The notes below the pieces were generated by a model, which had not been told where the DNA came from, searched no databases, and saw only the letters and a program-made list of their open reading frames with translations. Shown piece after piece: positions 6,743 to 14,010 of a stretch of DNA of 18,116 nt (position 1 is the first letter of the stretch; every line of letters starts with the position of its first letter). Location of the stretch: NCBI GenBank assembly GCA_002293525.1, contig DBDJ01000007.1, forward strand, positions 1 through 18,116, read 5' to 3'. The DNA is from Lachnospiraceae bacterium UBA935. GTDB taxonomy: Bacteria > Bacillota > Clostridia > Lachnospirales > Lachnospiraceae. The translations under genes were made by a program, and so were the position numbers.

Positions 6743-8374
6743 ATGAAAAAAGTTCTATCATTAGTACTGGCTTTTGTACTGTGCTTTACATTGGCTGCTT
6801 GTGGCGGCAATGAAACAGCGACAGAGCCCGAAGTCACCACCCCCGCTGCAGAGGAAGAAGCCCCAGCGGAACAAGAACCGGCAGCAGAAGAACCGACAGC
6901 GGATGCAACTGCAGGAGGTTACAGCGGAGATGTGACTCTGGAAGTTATGTTTATGCCTAATGGCGAAATCAATCCTGATACCGTCACGGAAGTTGCTGAT
7001 GCAGTGAATGCCCGCCTTGCTGAACTGAACTATGAGTTCAAGGTTAATTTCTCTTTTTCAGGCGTAGCCTGGGCTTGGGATGACCTGAATCTTGCCCTTC
7101 AGACCAACAATGCACCTGACATCATCCCGGCTCACGCATGGTCAGGAGCTGTCAATTACCTTACCGGAGCACAGGGCGGACAGTATCTGCGTCTGGATGA
7201 CCCGGAGAACAACCTTCTTGAGCAATACGGCCCGGCTCTTTACGGCAATACGAATCCTTTGATTATTGAAGCAGCTACTGTTCCTGGCGATCAGGGTACC
7301 GGTATCTACGGATATATCATTGAGAAGGATTCTGTATCACAGCTTGGCTATTATGTCAACGTTACTGCTTTAGAAGAACTTGGTTTTACTCTGGCTGATT
7401 TTAATGCTGATGACCTGGCTTCTTGGGAACCGTTGTTACAGGCTTATGCTGATGCTACTGGCAAATATCCCCTTAACATCGAAGCAGAAGTTTTAGACCG
7501 TACCGTTAACCACATTATCTATATCAACAACACCATCGGACCGCTGGGCGTTCAGTTTGACAATGCGAATCCCGGTGGAACGGATGTAAGTATCATCAAC
7601 CGTTACCAAAGCTCCACCTATCAGGATTTCATCGCAACCATGCGCGGATATTACGAAGCTGGCTTCGTTGATCCTGATCAAGGCCTTGTTGGTGAAGTAT
7701 CATCATCATCTGTAGCTAACCGCCGTACTGATGGCGATTTCCTCATCTCTACCATCGTCTACGCTCCCGGTAATGAAATTACTGTCGCTCGGAGTGCCAG
7801 CGATGCTCAGGGAAAAGACGTTCAGATCGCTTATGTTCCCGGATGGTCAAAACCGATCGCTACGGTTGAAAGTGCTCAAGGATCCGGTCTTGCTGTTTAT
7901 GCCGGTACAGATTATGCTCCTGAAGCCGTAACTTTCCTTAACTTAATGGCATCAGACGAAACGATTGCCAACTTAGTAGCAGCAGGTATTGAAGGCAAGA
8001 GCTATAATTTAGTTGACGGTGTTGTAATTAATACCGGTGACCGTGGTGGCTGGAGTGTATGGCGTTATGGTGTGGTTGGAGTATCCTCAGCCGCAACTCC
8101 GCAAGACACTGCTGATGAATGGGTTAACTTCAAAACATTCAATGCATCTGCCGATCTTGTAAGCTTCGGTATGTTCAATCCGGCATCAGTTGAAACCCAA
8201 AATGCTGCTTGTATCGCAACTATCGATAAATATGCAATTCCGCTTGGCTCAGGCGCACTTGATCCGGCTGAGTACGACGCATTTATGGAAGAACTTACAG
8301 CTGTAGGCGTTGATCAAGTTGTTGAAGCTGCTCAGTTACAGCTTGAAGAATTCCAGGCTGGCCTGAATAGTTAA
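6743..8374 (+). CDS. Extracellular solute-binding lipoprotein of the ABC carbohydrate importer
   Basis: A 543-aa substrate-binding lipoprotein. Residues 1-20 form a lipoprotein signal with lipobox LAAC, predicting lipid attachment at C20 and anchoring outside the membrane. A low-complexity acidic Ala/Glu/Pro/Thr linker follows (about 22-60), then the binding fold (from about 64, VTLEVMFMPNGE onwards). The size fits the large LplA/YtcQ-type family of about 500-560 aa that delivers oligosaccharides to paired LplB/LplC permeases. The ribosome site AGGAGGT (6731-6737) has 5-nt spacing. Transcription ends at a strong terminator 44 nt downstream. The ligand is unknown. Confidence 0.9.
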   Translation: MKKVLSLVLAFVLCFTLAACGGNETATEPEVTTPAAEEEAPAEQEPAAEEPTADATAGGYSGDVTLEVMFMPNGEINPDTVTEVADAVNARLAELNYEFKVNFSFSGVAWAWDDLNLALQTNNAPDIIPAHAWSGAVNYLTGAQGGQYLRLDDPENNLLEQYGPALYGNTNPLIIEAATVPGDQGTGIYGYIIEKDSVSQLGYYVNVTALEELGFTLADFNADDLASWEPLLQAYADATGKYPLNIEAEVLDRTVNHIIYINNTIGPLGVQFDNANPGGTDVSIINRYQSSTYQDFIATMRGYYEAGFVDPDQGLVGEVSSSSVANRRTDGDFLISTIVYAPGNEITVARSASDAQGKDVQIAYVPGWSKPIATVESAQGSGLAVYAGTDYAPEAVTFLNLMASDETIANLVAAGIEGKSYNLVDGVVINTGDRGGWSVWRYGVVGVSSAATPQDTADEWVNFKTFNASADLVSFGMFNPASVETQNAACIATIDKYAIPLGSGALDPAEYDAFMEELTAVGVDQVVEAAQLQLEEFQAGLNS

Positions 8375-8417
8375 GTAATTCTGGCTTAAGCCAGAGATTA
8401 ACAAATAAGATATAATA

Positions 8418-8461
8418 AGCGGGATCTTACGCATTGATATGCGGAAGATCCCGCTGTTTTT
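8418..8461 (+). terminator. Strong intrinsic terminator after the ABC importer
   Basis: A 17-bp stem with a single mismatch (8418-8434 with 8439-8455; AGCGGGATCTT at the base pairs with AAGATCCCGCT), a TGAT loop, then GTTTTTT. It closes the transporter operon. Confidence 0.92.
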
Positions 8462-8485
8462 ATTCTATAGGAAAGTGCTCCTGCA
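8457..8485. repeat. 29-nt direct repeat, copy 1
   Basis: A T-tract followed by ATTCTATAGGAAAGTGCTCC and TGCA. It is identical to 8541-8569, 84 nt away. Both copies begin in the T-tract of a terminator hairpin. The core CTATAGGAAAG occurs a third time at 8628-8638, where it supplies the ku ribosome site. Confidence 0.85.
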
Positions 8486-8500
8486 AGAGTGAATCATTCG

Positions 8501-8546
8501 GGAAGAATGCTTTGCGTTCTTCCAAGCGAGCTTGCTCGCTTTTTTA
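8501..8546 (+). terminator. Tandem hairpins with terminator between the transporter and ku
   Basis: First hairpin: GGAAGAATGC (8501-8510) and GCGTTCTTCC (8514-8523), 10 bp with one wobble. Immediately after, AAGCGAG (8524-8530), loop CTTG and CTCGCTT (8535-8541) run into a T-tract, a good intrinsic terminator. It would block residual readthrough into ku. Confidence 0.75.
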
Positions 8547-8569
8547 TTCTATAGGAAAGTGCTCCTGCA
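8541..8569. repeat. 29-nt direct repeat, copy 2
   Basis: Exact copy of 8457-8485, again starting in a terminator T-tract. In this copy the sequence after it completes a small hairpin (AGTGC TCCT GCACT). Confidence 0.85.
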
Positions 8570-8593
8570 CTCAGAAAGATCCCGTTCTCGAAA

Positions 8594-8624
8594 TGAAATA
8601 TTTTCCCCGTTATCTGCAATACTA
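8594..8624 (+). promoter_or_regulatory. Possible sigma-G-like promoter of ku-ligD
   Basis: TGAAAT (8594-8599), 18-nt spacer, AATACTA (8618-8624). The Bacillus forespore sigma-G consensus is roughly TGMATA-N17/18-CATWMTA, so the -10 matches well and the -35 partly. I find no convincing sigma-A promoter here. Forespore expression of Ku/LigD is known in B. subtilis; its application here is inference. Confidence 0.3.
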
Positions 8625-8650
8625 TAGCTATAGGAAAGGAGATTTCTACT

Positions 8651-9448
8651 ATGGCTGTAGCAAAGAAAACTACAATATCCTTTGGCCTGGTGTCGATTCC
8701 GGTTGCCATGTATACTGCAGTGCAGGATAATGACATCCATTTTAACCAGATCCATAAGGAAGATAATGCGCGGATCCGTTATAAAAAGGTATGTGGCCAC
8801 TGTAATAAGGAGGTTACCCAGGACGACATCATCAAAGGCTATGAATATGAGAAAGACCATTATGTCACAGTTACCGATGAGGAGATTGAAAAGATCAAGA
8901 CGGAAAAGGAAAAAACCATCCAGATCCTGCACTTCGCCAATCTGAACCAGATATCGCCGATCTATTATGACAAGTCCTATCATGTATTACCGGATAAAGG
9001 CGGCGACAAGGCGTTTGAACTGTTCCGGCTGGCACTGATGGAGCAACAGAAGATAGCCATCGGCAAGACCGTCATGGGCAGCAACGAGACCCTGCTGGCT
9101 GTTATTCCTCGGGAGGAGGGTGTGATTATCCAGACGATGTATTTTGAAGACGAGATCAAGGAGATCCCGAAGTCATATCAGAAACCGGAGATCAAGGAGC
9201 AGGAGCTTTCCATGGCCAAGACGTTGATTGATTCCATGGACACGCCGTTTGACCCGGAGCAGTACCATGACGAATACCAGCAAAAGCTCAGGCAGCTGCT
9301 GGAAGATAAGATCGCGGGACGGGAGATCGTGTCGCCGGAAGGGACAGAAAAGGGCAATATCATTGATCTGATGGATGCCTTGAAGCAAAGCATTGAACAA
9401 AATAAGAAGCCGTCCAAGCGGGGTCGAAAAAAAGTGAGCGGAGAGTAG
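8651..9448 (+). CDS. ku: Ku DNA end-binding protein (bacterial NHEJ)
   Basis: A 265-aa homodimeric bacterial Ku that encircles broken DNA ends and recruits LigD. It begins with the highly typical KKTTISFGLVSIPVAMYTA and covers the Ku core beta-barrel: the bridge region with HFNQIHKEDNARIRYKKVCGHCNKEV at about 30-55, then KGYEYEKDHYVTVTDEEIEKI, and LFRLALMEQQKIAIGKTVM at about 124-142. The C-terminal tail is lysine-rich (KKPSKRGRKK), as in Ku proteins that thread along DNA. The length is usual for minimal bacterial Ku. The ribosome site AAGGAG (8636-8641) has 9-nt spacing. The stop codon abuts the ATG of the ligase, so the two are translated together. Confidence 0.97.
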   Translation: MAVAKKTTISFGLVSIPVAMYTAVQDNDIHFNQIHKEDNARIRYKKVCGHCNKEVTQDDIIKGYEYEKDHYVTVTDEEIEKIKTEKEKTIQILHFANLNQISPIYYDKSYHVLPDKGGDKAFELFRLALMEQQKIAIGKTVMGSNETLLAVIPREEGVIIQTMYFEDEIKEIPKSYQKPEIKEQELSMAKTLIDSMDTPFDPEQYHDEYQQKLRQLLEDKIAGREIVSPEGTEKGNIIDLMDALKQSIEQNKKPSKRGRKKVSGE

Positions 9449-10402
9449 ATGGGGTCAGATTTATTTACCAGCAAGGATATCCGGCCTATGCTGATCGGAA
9501 AAACCGGTACGCCTTTTGATCACCCTGACTATATCTATGAGCTGAAACTGGATGGGGAGCGGTGCCTTGCCTATCTTGACCGCAACGGGACGGAACTCCG
9601 GAACAAGCGGAACGTCAGGATGCTTCCCAAGTGCCCGGAGCTATCGGAGATCCATAAGCAGGCAAAAAAGAGCTGTATTCTGGACGGGGAGCTGATCGTC
9701 TTCAGGGACGGTATGCCGGATTTTCATGAAATCCAGCGCCGCAGCCTGATGTCAGATCACTTCAAGATCGGTCTGGCGGCAAAAAAATATCCGGCCACTT
9801 TTACGGCTTTTGACATCCTTTATTATGACAGCCGGGCGGTGATGGATAGGCCGCTGACGGAGCGGAGGAAGCTTCTGGAGCAGGCTTTCCGGGAAAATGA
9901 GCGGCTGGCGCTTTCCCGGTATATTGAAGGAGAAGGGGTACGCTTCTTCCAGCTGGCGAAAGAAATGAATCTTGAGGGCATCGTAGCCAAGAAGAAGGAC
10001 AGCCGCTATCATCCCGATACCCGGACGAAAGAGTGGATTAAGATAAAATATATGAAAGACGCTGATTTCGTGGTATGCGGCTATATGATAAAGGAAAATG
10101 AGGAGCGGAATGCCGCCAGCATCATTCTTGGCCTCTATAACAAGCACCGGCTTTATTATCAGGGCCATGTGACGATCGGCATGAACAGAAGCGAATTTGC
10201 AAAGATTACGGCACAAAAAAGGAACGATGATCTGCCACTGGATAAGAAAGAAGATCATGCTGTCTACATTGAACCGGAACTGGTATGTACGGTTACTTAC
10301 ATGGAGCGGCATAAAAAAGGCGGTCTGCGCCATGCTGTTTTCAAGGGGCTGAGATGTGACAAGAATGTCAGTGAGTGCGGGTTTGAGCAGTTTGACCGCT
10401 AA
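9449..10402 (+). CDS. ligD: ATP-dependent DNA ligase, stand-alone LigD ligase domain
   Basis: A 317-aa ligase that seals breaks held by Ku. The nucleotidyltransferase motifs are in order: motif I ELKLDGER (nucleophile K33), motif III ILDGELIVF (77-85), motif IV LEGIVAKK (175-182) and motif V EWIKIKY (195-201), followed by an OB-fold domain. It carries no polymerase/primase or 3'-phosphoesterase domain, unlike full LigD; single-domain ligases of this type occur in Clostridia. The ATG at 9449 starts directly after the ku stop, with GGAGAG (9440-9445) as ribosome site, so the two genes form an operon. A separate LigD polymerase gene may lie elsewhere in the genome, or end-processing may use other enzymes. 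Confidence 0.93.
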   Translation: MGSDLFTSKDIRPMLIGKTGTPFDHPDYIYELKLDGERCLAYLDRNGTELRNKRNVRMLPKCPELSEIHKQAKKSCILDGELIVFRDGMPDFHEIQRRSLMSDHFKIGLAAKKYPATFTAFDILYYDSRAVMDRPLTERRKLLEQAFRENERLALSRYIEGEGVRFFQLAKEMNLEGIVAKKKDSRYHPDTRTKEWIKIKYMKDADFVVCGYMIKENEERNAASIILGLYNKHRLYYQGHVTIGMNRSEFAKITAQKRNDDLPLDKKEDHAVYIEPELVCTVTYMERHKKGGLRHAVFKGLRCDKNVSECGFEQFDR

Positions 10403-10420
10403 TGTTGCTGTCATAATTCA

Positions 10421-10546
10421 GCCTCAGTATATCCTGAAGGCAGAGCATTCTTGCAGAACACTTTTGCAGAATACTTTTGCAGAATACTCTTGCAGAATAC
10501 TCTTGCAGAATACTTTTGCAGAATACCCTGGCGGAAATACTGAGGC
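10421..10546. repeat. 13-bp tandem repeat framed by inverted repeats
   Basis: Six head-to-tail copies of TTGCAGAATACTY start at 10451, 10464, 10477, 10490, 10503 and 10516. The first has one change and the last decays at its end. The array is bracketed by GCCTCAGTAT (10421-10430) and its exact complement ATACTGAGGC (10537-10546), with pairing continuing imperfectly outward (ATTCA/TGAAT). The element lies between the convergent ligD gene and the secreted-protein gene. Confidence 0.85.
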
Positions 10547-10568
10547 ATGAATTTAAACGGCTAAAGGA

Positions 10569-12002
10569 TCATCCGACATAAATAGAATATGCAAAAATGT
10601 AAAGCGGATAGTAGCCGGCAAAGCCTGATCCGCTTTCTGCATATAGCCAGCCGATATCATAATAGTGTATGAAGTCAATAGCTCCGTACAAATAATATGA
10701 CCTGCTTGCATAGGATGGAGCCAGATTTACAATGGCAGTGAATGCTCCGTTACTGTCGGTGGTAACGGTAGCCGTGCTGTAGCGGTAGCTGGGATTGGTC
10801 CAAGCATCATTTTCCGCAGTAACAGTCACTTGCGCATTTGGCAGCAGAAATCCGTTGCCCCCGACTACGCCCTTTACTGTCACCGAATCTTCGACGCGAT
10901 AGCGGGTCCCTTCGGGATAGGTGACATCAAAGCCGCCTAAGATTTCAGTGATAATCACTTGATCGGCATCATAATGCGGTATAAGGTTCAGGGTGTAATT
11001 TTGTCCCGTGACCGTTGTAACTGCAGAGCTTACTCTGATATAATAGGTTCCGCCTGAAATCCGAAATTTATTATTGGATATAGGTACACGTATCATTTGA
11101 TTACTTGATGATCTAGTATATACCTCCACCTTATAGCCTGCTGCAACGGAAACGCTGTCCAAGGTTACCTCAACCTGGTCAATCGGACTGCCACTGGAAT
11201 CTAATATAAACCAGTCATTGTCAATTACGGTATCTATTGCACGGGAGGTGACCGGCGTGTTCCGATCAGTTGCCATGGTAATGGCGCGGGCAAAGTCGGC
11301 ATTTTCATCTACTTCCAGATTATCTAACATAGGGTAGATGGCGATATGGATGGTAAATGGCTGGTTAATACTTCCCCCATTGTAGGACTGCACCAGCACC
11401 GCATATTCTTTGGCCACGCCGCTGGCATTTTTGGCACCTACCGCCTCAGACAGGGTGCCGTTTGTGCCATTAATATAGGTGGAGTACTCCGAATAATCCA
11501 CCATCGTCAGATCCAAATTGGCATCTACCTCAAACAGATAAACATCGTAATCCAGCTGCGCATTATCAGGCATGTCTACCTGAACATGCAGGACATGTCC
11601 ATCTTCAAGCAAGAGCGGGTAAAACAATTCAGAGTCGCCTGTTTCGGTAAGATAAAAGCTATCGGTTAAATAAATACCATCCGCACTGGCAGCCGGCGCC
11701 GAGGCTTTGGAAAAAGTCATGGGCTTTTCGGCCCCCAGTTCGGCAACCTGTAAATCAGCAGCTTGTGGTATTGCTTCTAACCGCGATGGTGCCGCTACCT
11801 GTGTCTGTTCCTGTAAGTCTGCTTCCGTAAGGGAATCAACCTCCAATTGTTTCAGGTCAATCTGAGCTTCTGTCAATACTTTCTCCGCTGCAGCGGGATC
11901 GCTGGCGACGGACGTCTCTTCCGCCAGTACGCTCATGGGCATCAAGGCCATTAAGGCGGCCAATGTCAAAGCGGCCAATTTTTTGTGTTTCATTTTTCTC
12001 AT
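10569..12002 (-). CDS. Secreted protein of unknown function with PPC-like and beta-sandwich regions
   Basis: A 477-aa protein not recognised as a named family. Residues 1-27 form a clear Sec signal peptide (basic MRKMKHKK, hydrophobic core, likely cleavage after VLA at 27). A Glu/Gln/Ala-rich linker runs to about residue 100. Two regions resembling bacterial pre-peptidase C-terminal (PPC) beta-sandwiches follow: about 112-220 (SFYLTETGDSELFYPLLLEDGHVLHVQV) and about 230-335 (IDTVIDNDWFILD ... GTYYIRVSSAVTTVTGQNYTLNL). The end (~355-450) resembles an Ig-like or carboxypeptidase-regulatory-like domain (VTVTAENDAW ... VTTDSNGAFTAIVNL), with a Tyr-rich tail. I see no LPXTG sorting signal or catalytic motif. 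AGGAGGA lies 6 nt upstream of ATG. A surface or extracellular carbohydrate/protein-binding role is only a guess. Confidence 0.75.
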   Translation of the reverse strand: MRKMKHKKLAALTLAALMALMPMSVLAEETSVASDPAAAEKVLTEAQIDLKQLEVDSLTEADLQEQTQVAAPSRLEAIPQAADLQVAELGAEKPMTFSKASAPAASADGIYLTDSFYLTETGDSELFYPLLLEDGHVLHVQVDMPDNAQLDYDVYLFEVDANLDLTMVDYSEYSTYINGTNGTLSEAVGAKNASGVAKEYAVLVQSYNGGSINQPFTIHIAIYPMLDNLEVDENADFARAITMATDRNTPVTSRAIDTVIDNDWFILDSSGSPIDQVEVTLDSVSVAAGYKVEVYTRSSSNQMIRVPISNNKFRISGGTYYIRVSSAVTTVTGQNYTLNLIPHYDADQVIITEILGGFDVTYPEGTRYRVEDSVTVKGVVGGNGFLLPNAQVTVTAENDAWTNPSYRYSTATVTTDSNGAFTAIVNLAPSYASRSYYLYGAIDFIHYYDIGWLYAESGSGFAGYYPLYIFAYSIYVG

Positions 12003-12065
12003 TCTGCTTCCTCCTATTATGCGCTACGTTGTGTCATCATATAACAATAAGACTGCTGCATATTA

Positions 12066-12093
12066 ATTATATGCTTAACCTCTAACAATGCAA
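12066..12093 (-). promoter_or_regulatory. Promoter of the secreted-protein gene
   Basis: On the minus strand: TTGCAT (12093-12088), 16-nt spacer, TATAAT (12071-12066), about 64 nt before the start codon. It separates this gene from the ATPase gene upstream, 132 nt away. Confidence 0.65.
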
Positions 12094-12134
12094 TAGGCTT
12101 TGTCTAAGGTATAATTTTATCGTCCAAAGTAAAA

Positions 12135-13217
12135 TTACCTCCTATTATTCAAAAATATAGAAAACACAGACAACAGAAGACCTGATAGTGAGATGAGCAG
12201 GATTCCGATATCAGGGTTGAAACCATTGACATATAAGGTCTCGTTCCGGAAAATAAAATACAACAGGCAGAAACCGCTGATAAAGCTTCCATATAGAAAT
12301 AAGATCCTTTTATTAATAGATAGCAGGGATAGTTTTTTCTCAAATTTTCCGCTACCGAGGGGACTGATCCGCTGTTCTTGCAGAACGATACCCAGACTCA
12401 TTTTTTTAGACAAGGTATTCCAGACATTCTTGACAGCTTCGTAATAAATAGATTTGTTGATATCCGCCCAGAAGCCTTTCGTCCCGAAACTATTTAAGAC
12501 ATCCGTGTCAAATGGAATGCTTCCCAGAAAAGTGATCCCGTTGGATACAGGACTGAAGGTCTGTTTATCCGAACGCACTTTATTTTTCAGCCGGAACAGG
12601 TTCTTGGACTTATTGTCGCTGCGAAGCTGTTCGATCAAGTTGTCGGTGGTAATCATGGAGATATCGTCGTCCTCTTCGACGCAGATGGAAAAATCACTGA
12701 TTTCATGTGAGGCGGCAATCAGCTCATCATAGCCGGCGCGGCTGTCGAGAAAGATGAAGTCGTAATGATTGGGGATGTTTTCCAGCAGGCTGGAGATGAT
12801 CCGAGATGCCTCTTCGAGGCTGCACGGCATCATGTCGCGAAAGTCAAGGAGCTGGTTAACGTAAGCCACCGACGGCAGGACATCAAAGGAACGGTAGCGG
12901 GAGATTGAGACTTTGCGGTGAGCACTGGGGGTGGTGCTGCTGTTGCTCTTTTTGCCGGGATAACTGTGGCTGGGCAGACTGCCCTTATATTTGAAAAAGG
13001 ATGATACGGGTATCTCGTGCTTCTCGGTTACTACCAAGGACTCATTTTTATGAAAATACAGCAGTGCCGTCAAGCCCCGAACGAAGATGTCAAGATCGAC
13101 GACCAAGACCCGCGCCCCCTCATTTCCCAGCATTTCTGCAATGACGGCAGTTAAAAGCGTTTTTCCGGTGCCGCCCTTACCGCTAATGACATTGATTACG
13201 GTTCGCTTATTTACCAT
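12135..13217 (-). CDS. MinD/ParA-like P-loop ATPase with two C-terminal transmembrane helices
   Basis: A 360-aa protein of the deviant-Walker-A (MinD/ParA/BcsQ) ATPase class. The signature GKGGTGKT is at residues 13-20 (signature lysine K14, catalytic K19), VVDLDIF at 39-45 is the Walker A'/switch I region, and FIFLDSRAG at 155-163 is the Walker B position. A Ser/Lys-rich insertion (~80-107) follows the switch region. The C-terminus has two predicted helices (about 305-323 and 336-356), which is unusual because most ParA/MinD proteins use an amphipathic helix or are soluble. ATG at 13217 is chosen over an in-frame GTG at 13226: AGAAAGGG precedes it by 8-9 nt. It overlaps the upstream membrane-protein gene by 11 bp, so the two are probably translationally coupled. 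No specific function is recognised; positioning of a surface or membrane structure is one possibility. Confidence 0.8.
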   Translation of the reverse strand: MVNKRTVINVISGKGGTGKTLLTAVIAEMLGNEGARVLVVDLDIFVRGLTALLYFHKNESLVVTEKHEIPVSSFFKYKGSLPSHSYPGKKSNSSTTPSAHRKVSISRYRSFDVLPSVAYVNQLLDFRDMMPCSLEEASRIISSLLENIPNHYDFIFLDSRAGYDELIAASHEISDFSICVEEDDDISMITTDNLIEQLRSDNKSKNLFRLKNKVRSDKQTFSPVSNGITFLGSIPFDTDVLNSFGTKGFWADINKSIYYEAVKNVWNTLSKKMSLGIVLQEQRISPLGSGKFEKKLSLLSINKRILFLYGSFISGFCLLYFIFRNETLYVNGFNPDIGILLISLSGLLLSVFSIFLNNRR

Positions 13218-13581
13218 TACGACCACCCTTTCTGGATAAGAAATTTATGACTATGAATAATAATGCCTGTAGTGCTAACGAGACAATGATGACATTGGGT
13301 AGCATCCGGATGATGCTGGATAAATCGAAGAGCAGCTTTCTGATATGGATGAGATGCAGGGGTATATATATTAAGGAAAACCAGATCAGTCCCAAGGAGA
13401 TTCGGCCATAGAAGCTTTCCAGGATTTTGCGTTCTTTTTTGGAGAAATAGGTTAGGATGATATAGGACCAGAGATGCCCGGAGCAGCAGGCCAAAGCGAC
13501 AGCGACTAACATTAGGGGACTGCCGGCCAGCACGTTGATAAGTTCGCTGCTGAAATTGTTTTGGATGTCGGTTGGCGGCAT
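13207..13581 (-). CDS. Small three-helix membrane protein paired with the ATPase
   Basis: A 124-aa protein with no family I recognise. Hydrophobic helices lie at about residues 19-45 (AGSPLMLVAVALACCSGH ... SYIILTYF), 60-79 and 94-116. The loop after helix 1 is basic (SKKERKILESFYGR), and the basic C-terminus ends RKGGRNGK. The start is uncertain. ATG at 13581 has AAAGGAG 12 nt upstream (long spacing). The frame stays open to an ATG at 13683, but the extra 34 residues are Pro/Asn/Thr-rich with no ribosome site. Its end overlaps the start of the ATPase gene by 11 bp, pointing to a two-gene functional unit. Confidence 0.6.
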   Translation of the reverse strand: MPPTDIQNNFSSELINVLAGSPLMLVAVALACCSGHLWSYIILTYFSKKERKILESFYGRISLGLIWFSLIYIPLHLIHIRKLLFDLSSIIRMLPNVIIVSLALQALLFIVINFLSRKGGRNGK

Positions 13582-13995
13582 GGCAGTGGGGGGCTCCTTT
13601 CTTGGATTTGGTGTAAAGGATTGGTCTGTACCATTATATAGATTTGTGGGTGGTGGTAGTACTGAAATGGATTTAATAATCATTATTTTATGTGATGTGA
13701 GTGGTGGATTTGGGTTAGCAGGGGGAAATTATGAAATTATTGGCAAAAATAAATAAAGGGTGAATTACAAAACTAAACCCGGTATGCAAGACTAACTCCT
13801 ACATGCATTGAAAAACTGGCGTAAATTCAAAATTATTTTACCACTTACCGCTCATTGCGTGGTAAAATAGATATAAATTTATGAATAACTCCAGAATCCG
13901 GGTACAACCAGCAGACCTCTGGGAATTGTGGTTTTCAAGACTAACTCCTACAGGCCGGTATGGTTTTTATGAAAGTTATCTGAGATGTGGCGGTT
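13582..13995. other. Repeat-bearing intergenic region left of the IS
   Basis: No convincing gene. It holds the left copy of a 16-nt repeat shared with the CRISPR leader side (13746-13761), two identical 17-nt motifs CAAGACTAACTCCTACA (13787-13803 and 13936-13952), and a perfect 10-bp dyad ATTTTACCAC (13835-13844)/GTGGTAAAAT (13859-13868) with a 14-nt loop. The promoter for the minus-strand membrane-protein operon should lie in its left part, but I could not identify convincing hexamers. Confidence 0.6.
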
Positions 13996-14010
13996 TGTAA
14001 ATTTAATTGG

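Noticed and set aside
9752..10414. Open frame of 220 codons on the minus strand
   Set aside because: Antisense to ligD, whose ligase motifs are all intact in the + frame.
10356..10550. Repetitive + strand frame across the 13-bp repeats
   Set aside because: It starts inside ligD in another frame, and the rest is just translation of the tandem repeat.
13535..13756. Gly-rich + strand open frame
   Set aside because: Overlaps the membrane-protein gene antisense; no ribosome site and biased Gly/Val composition.
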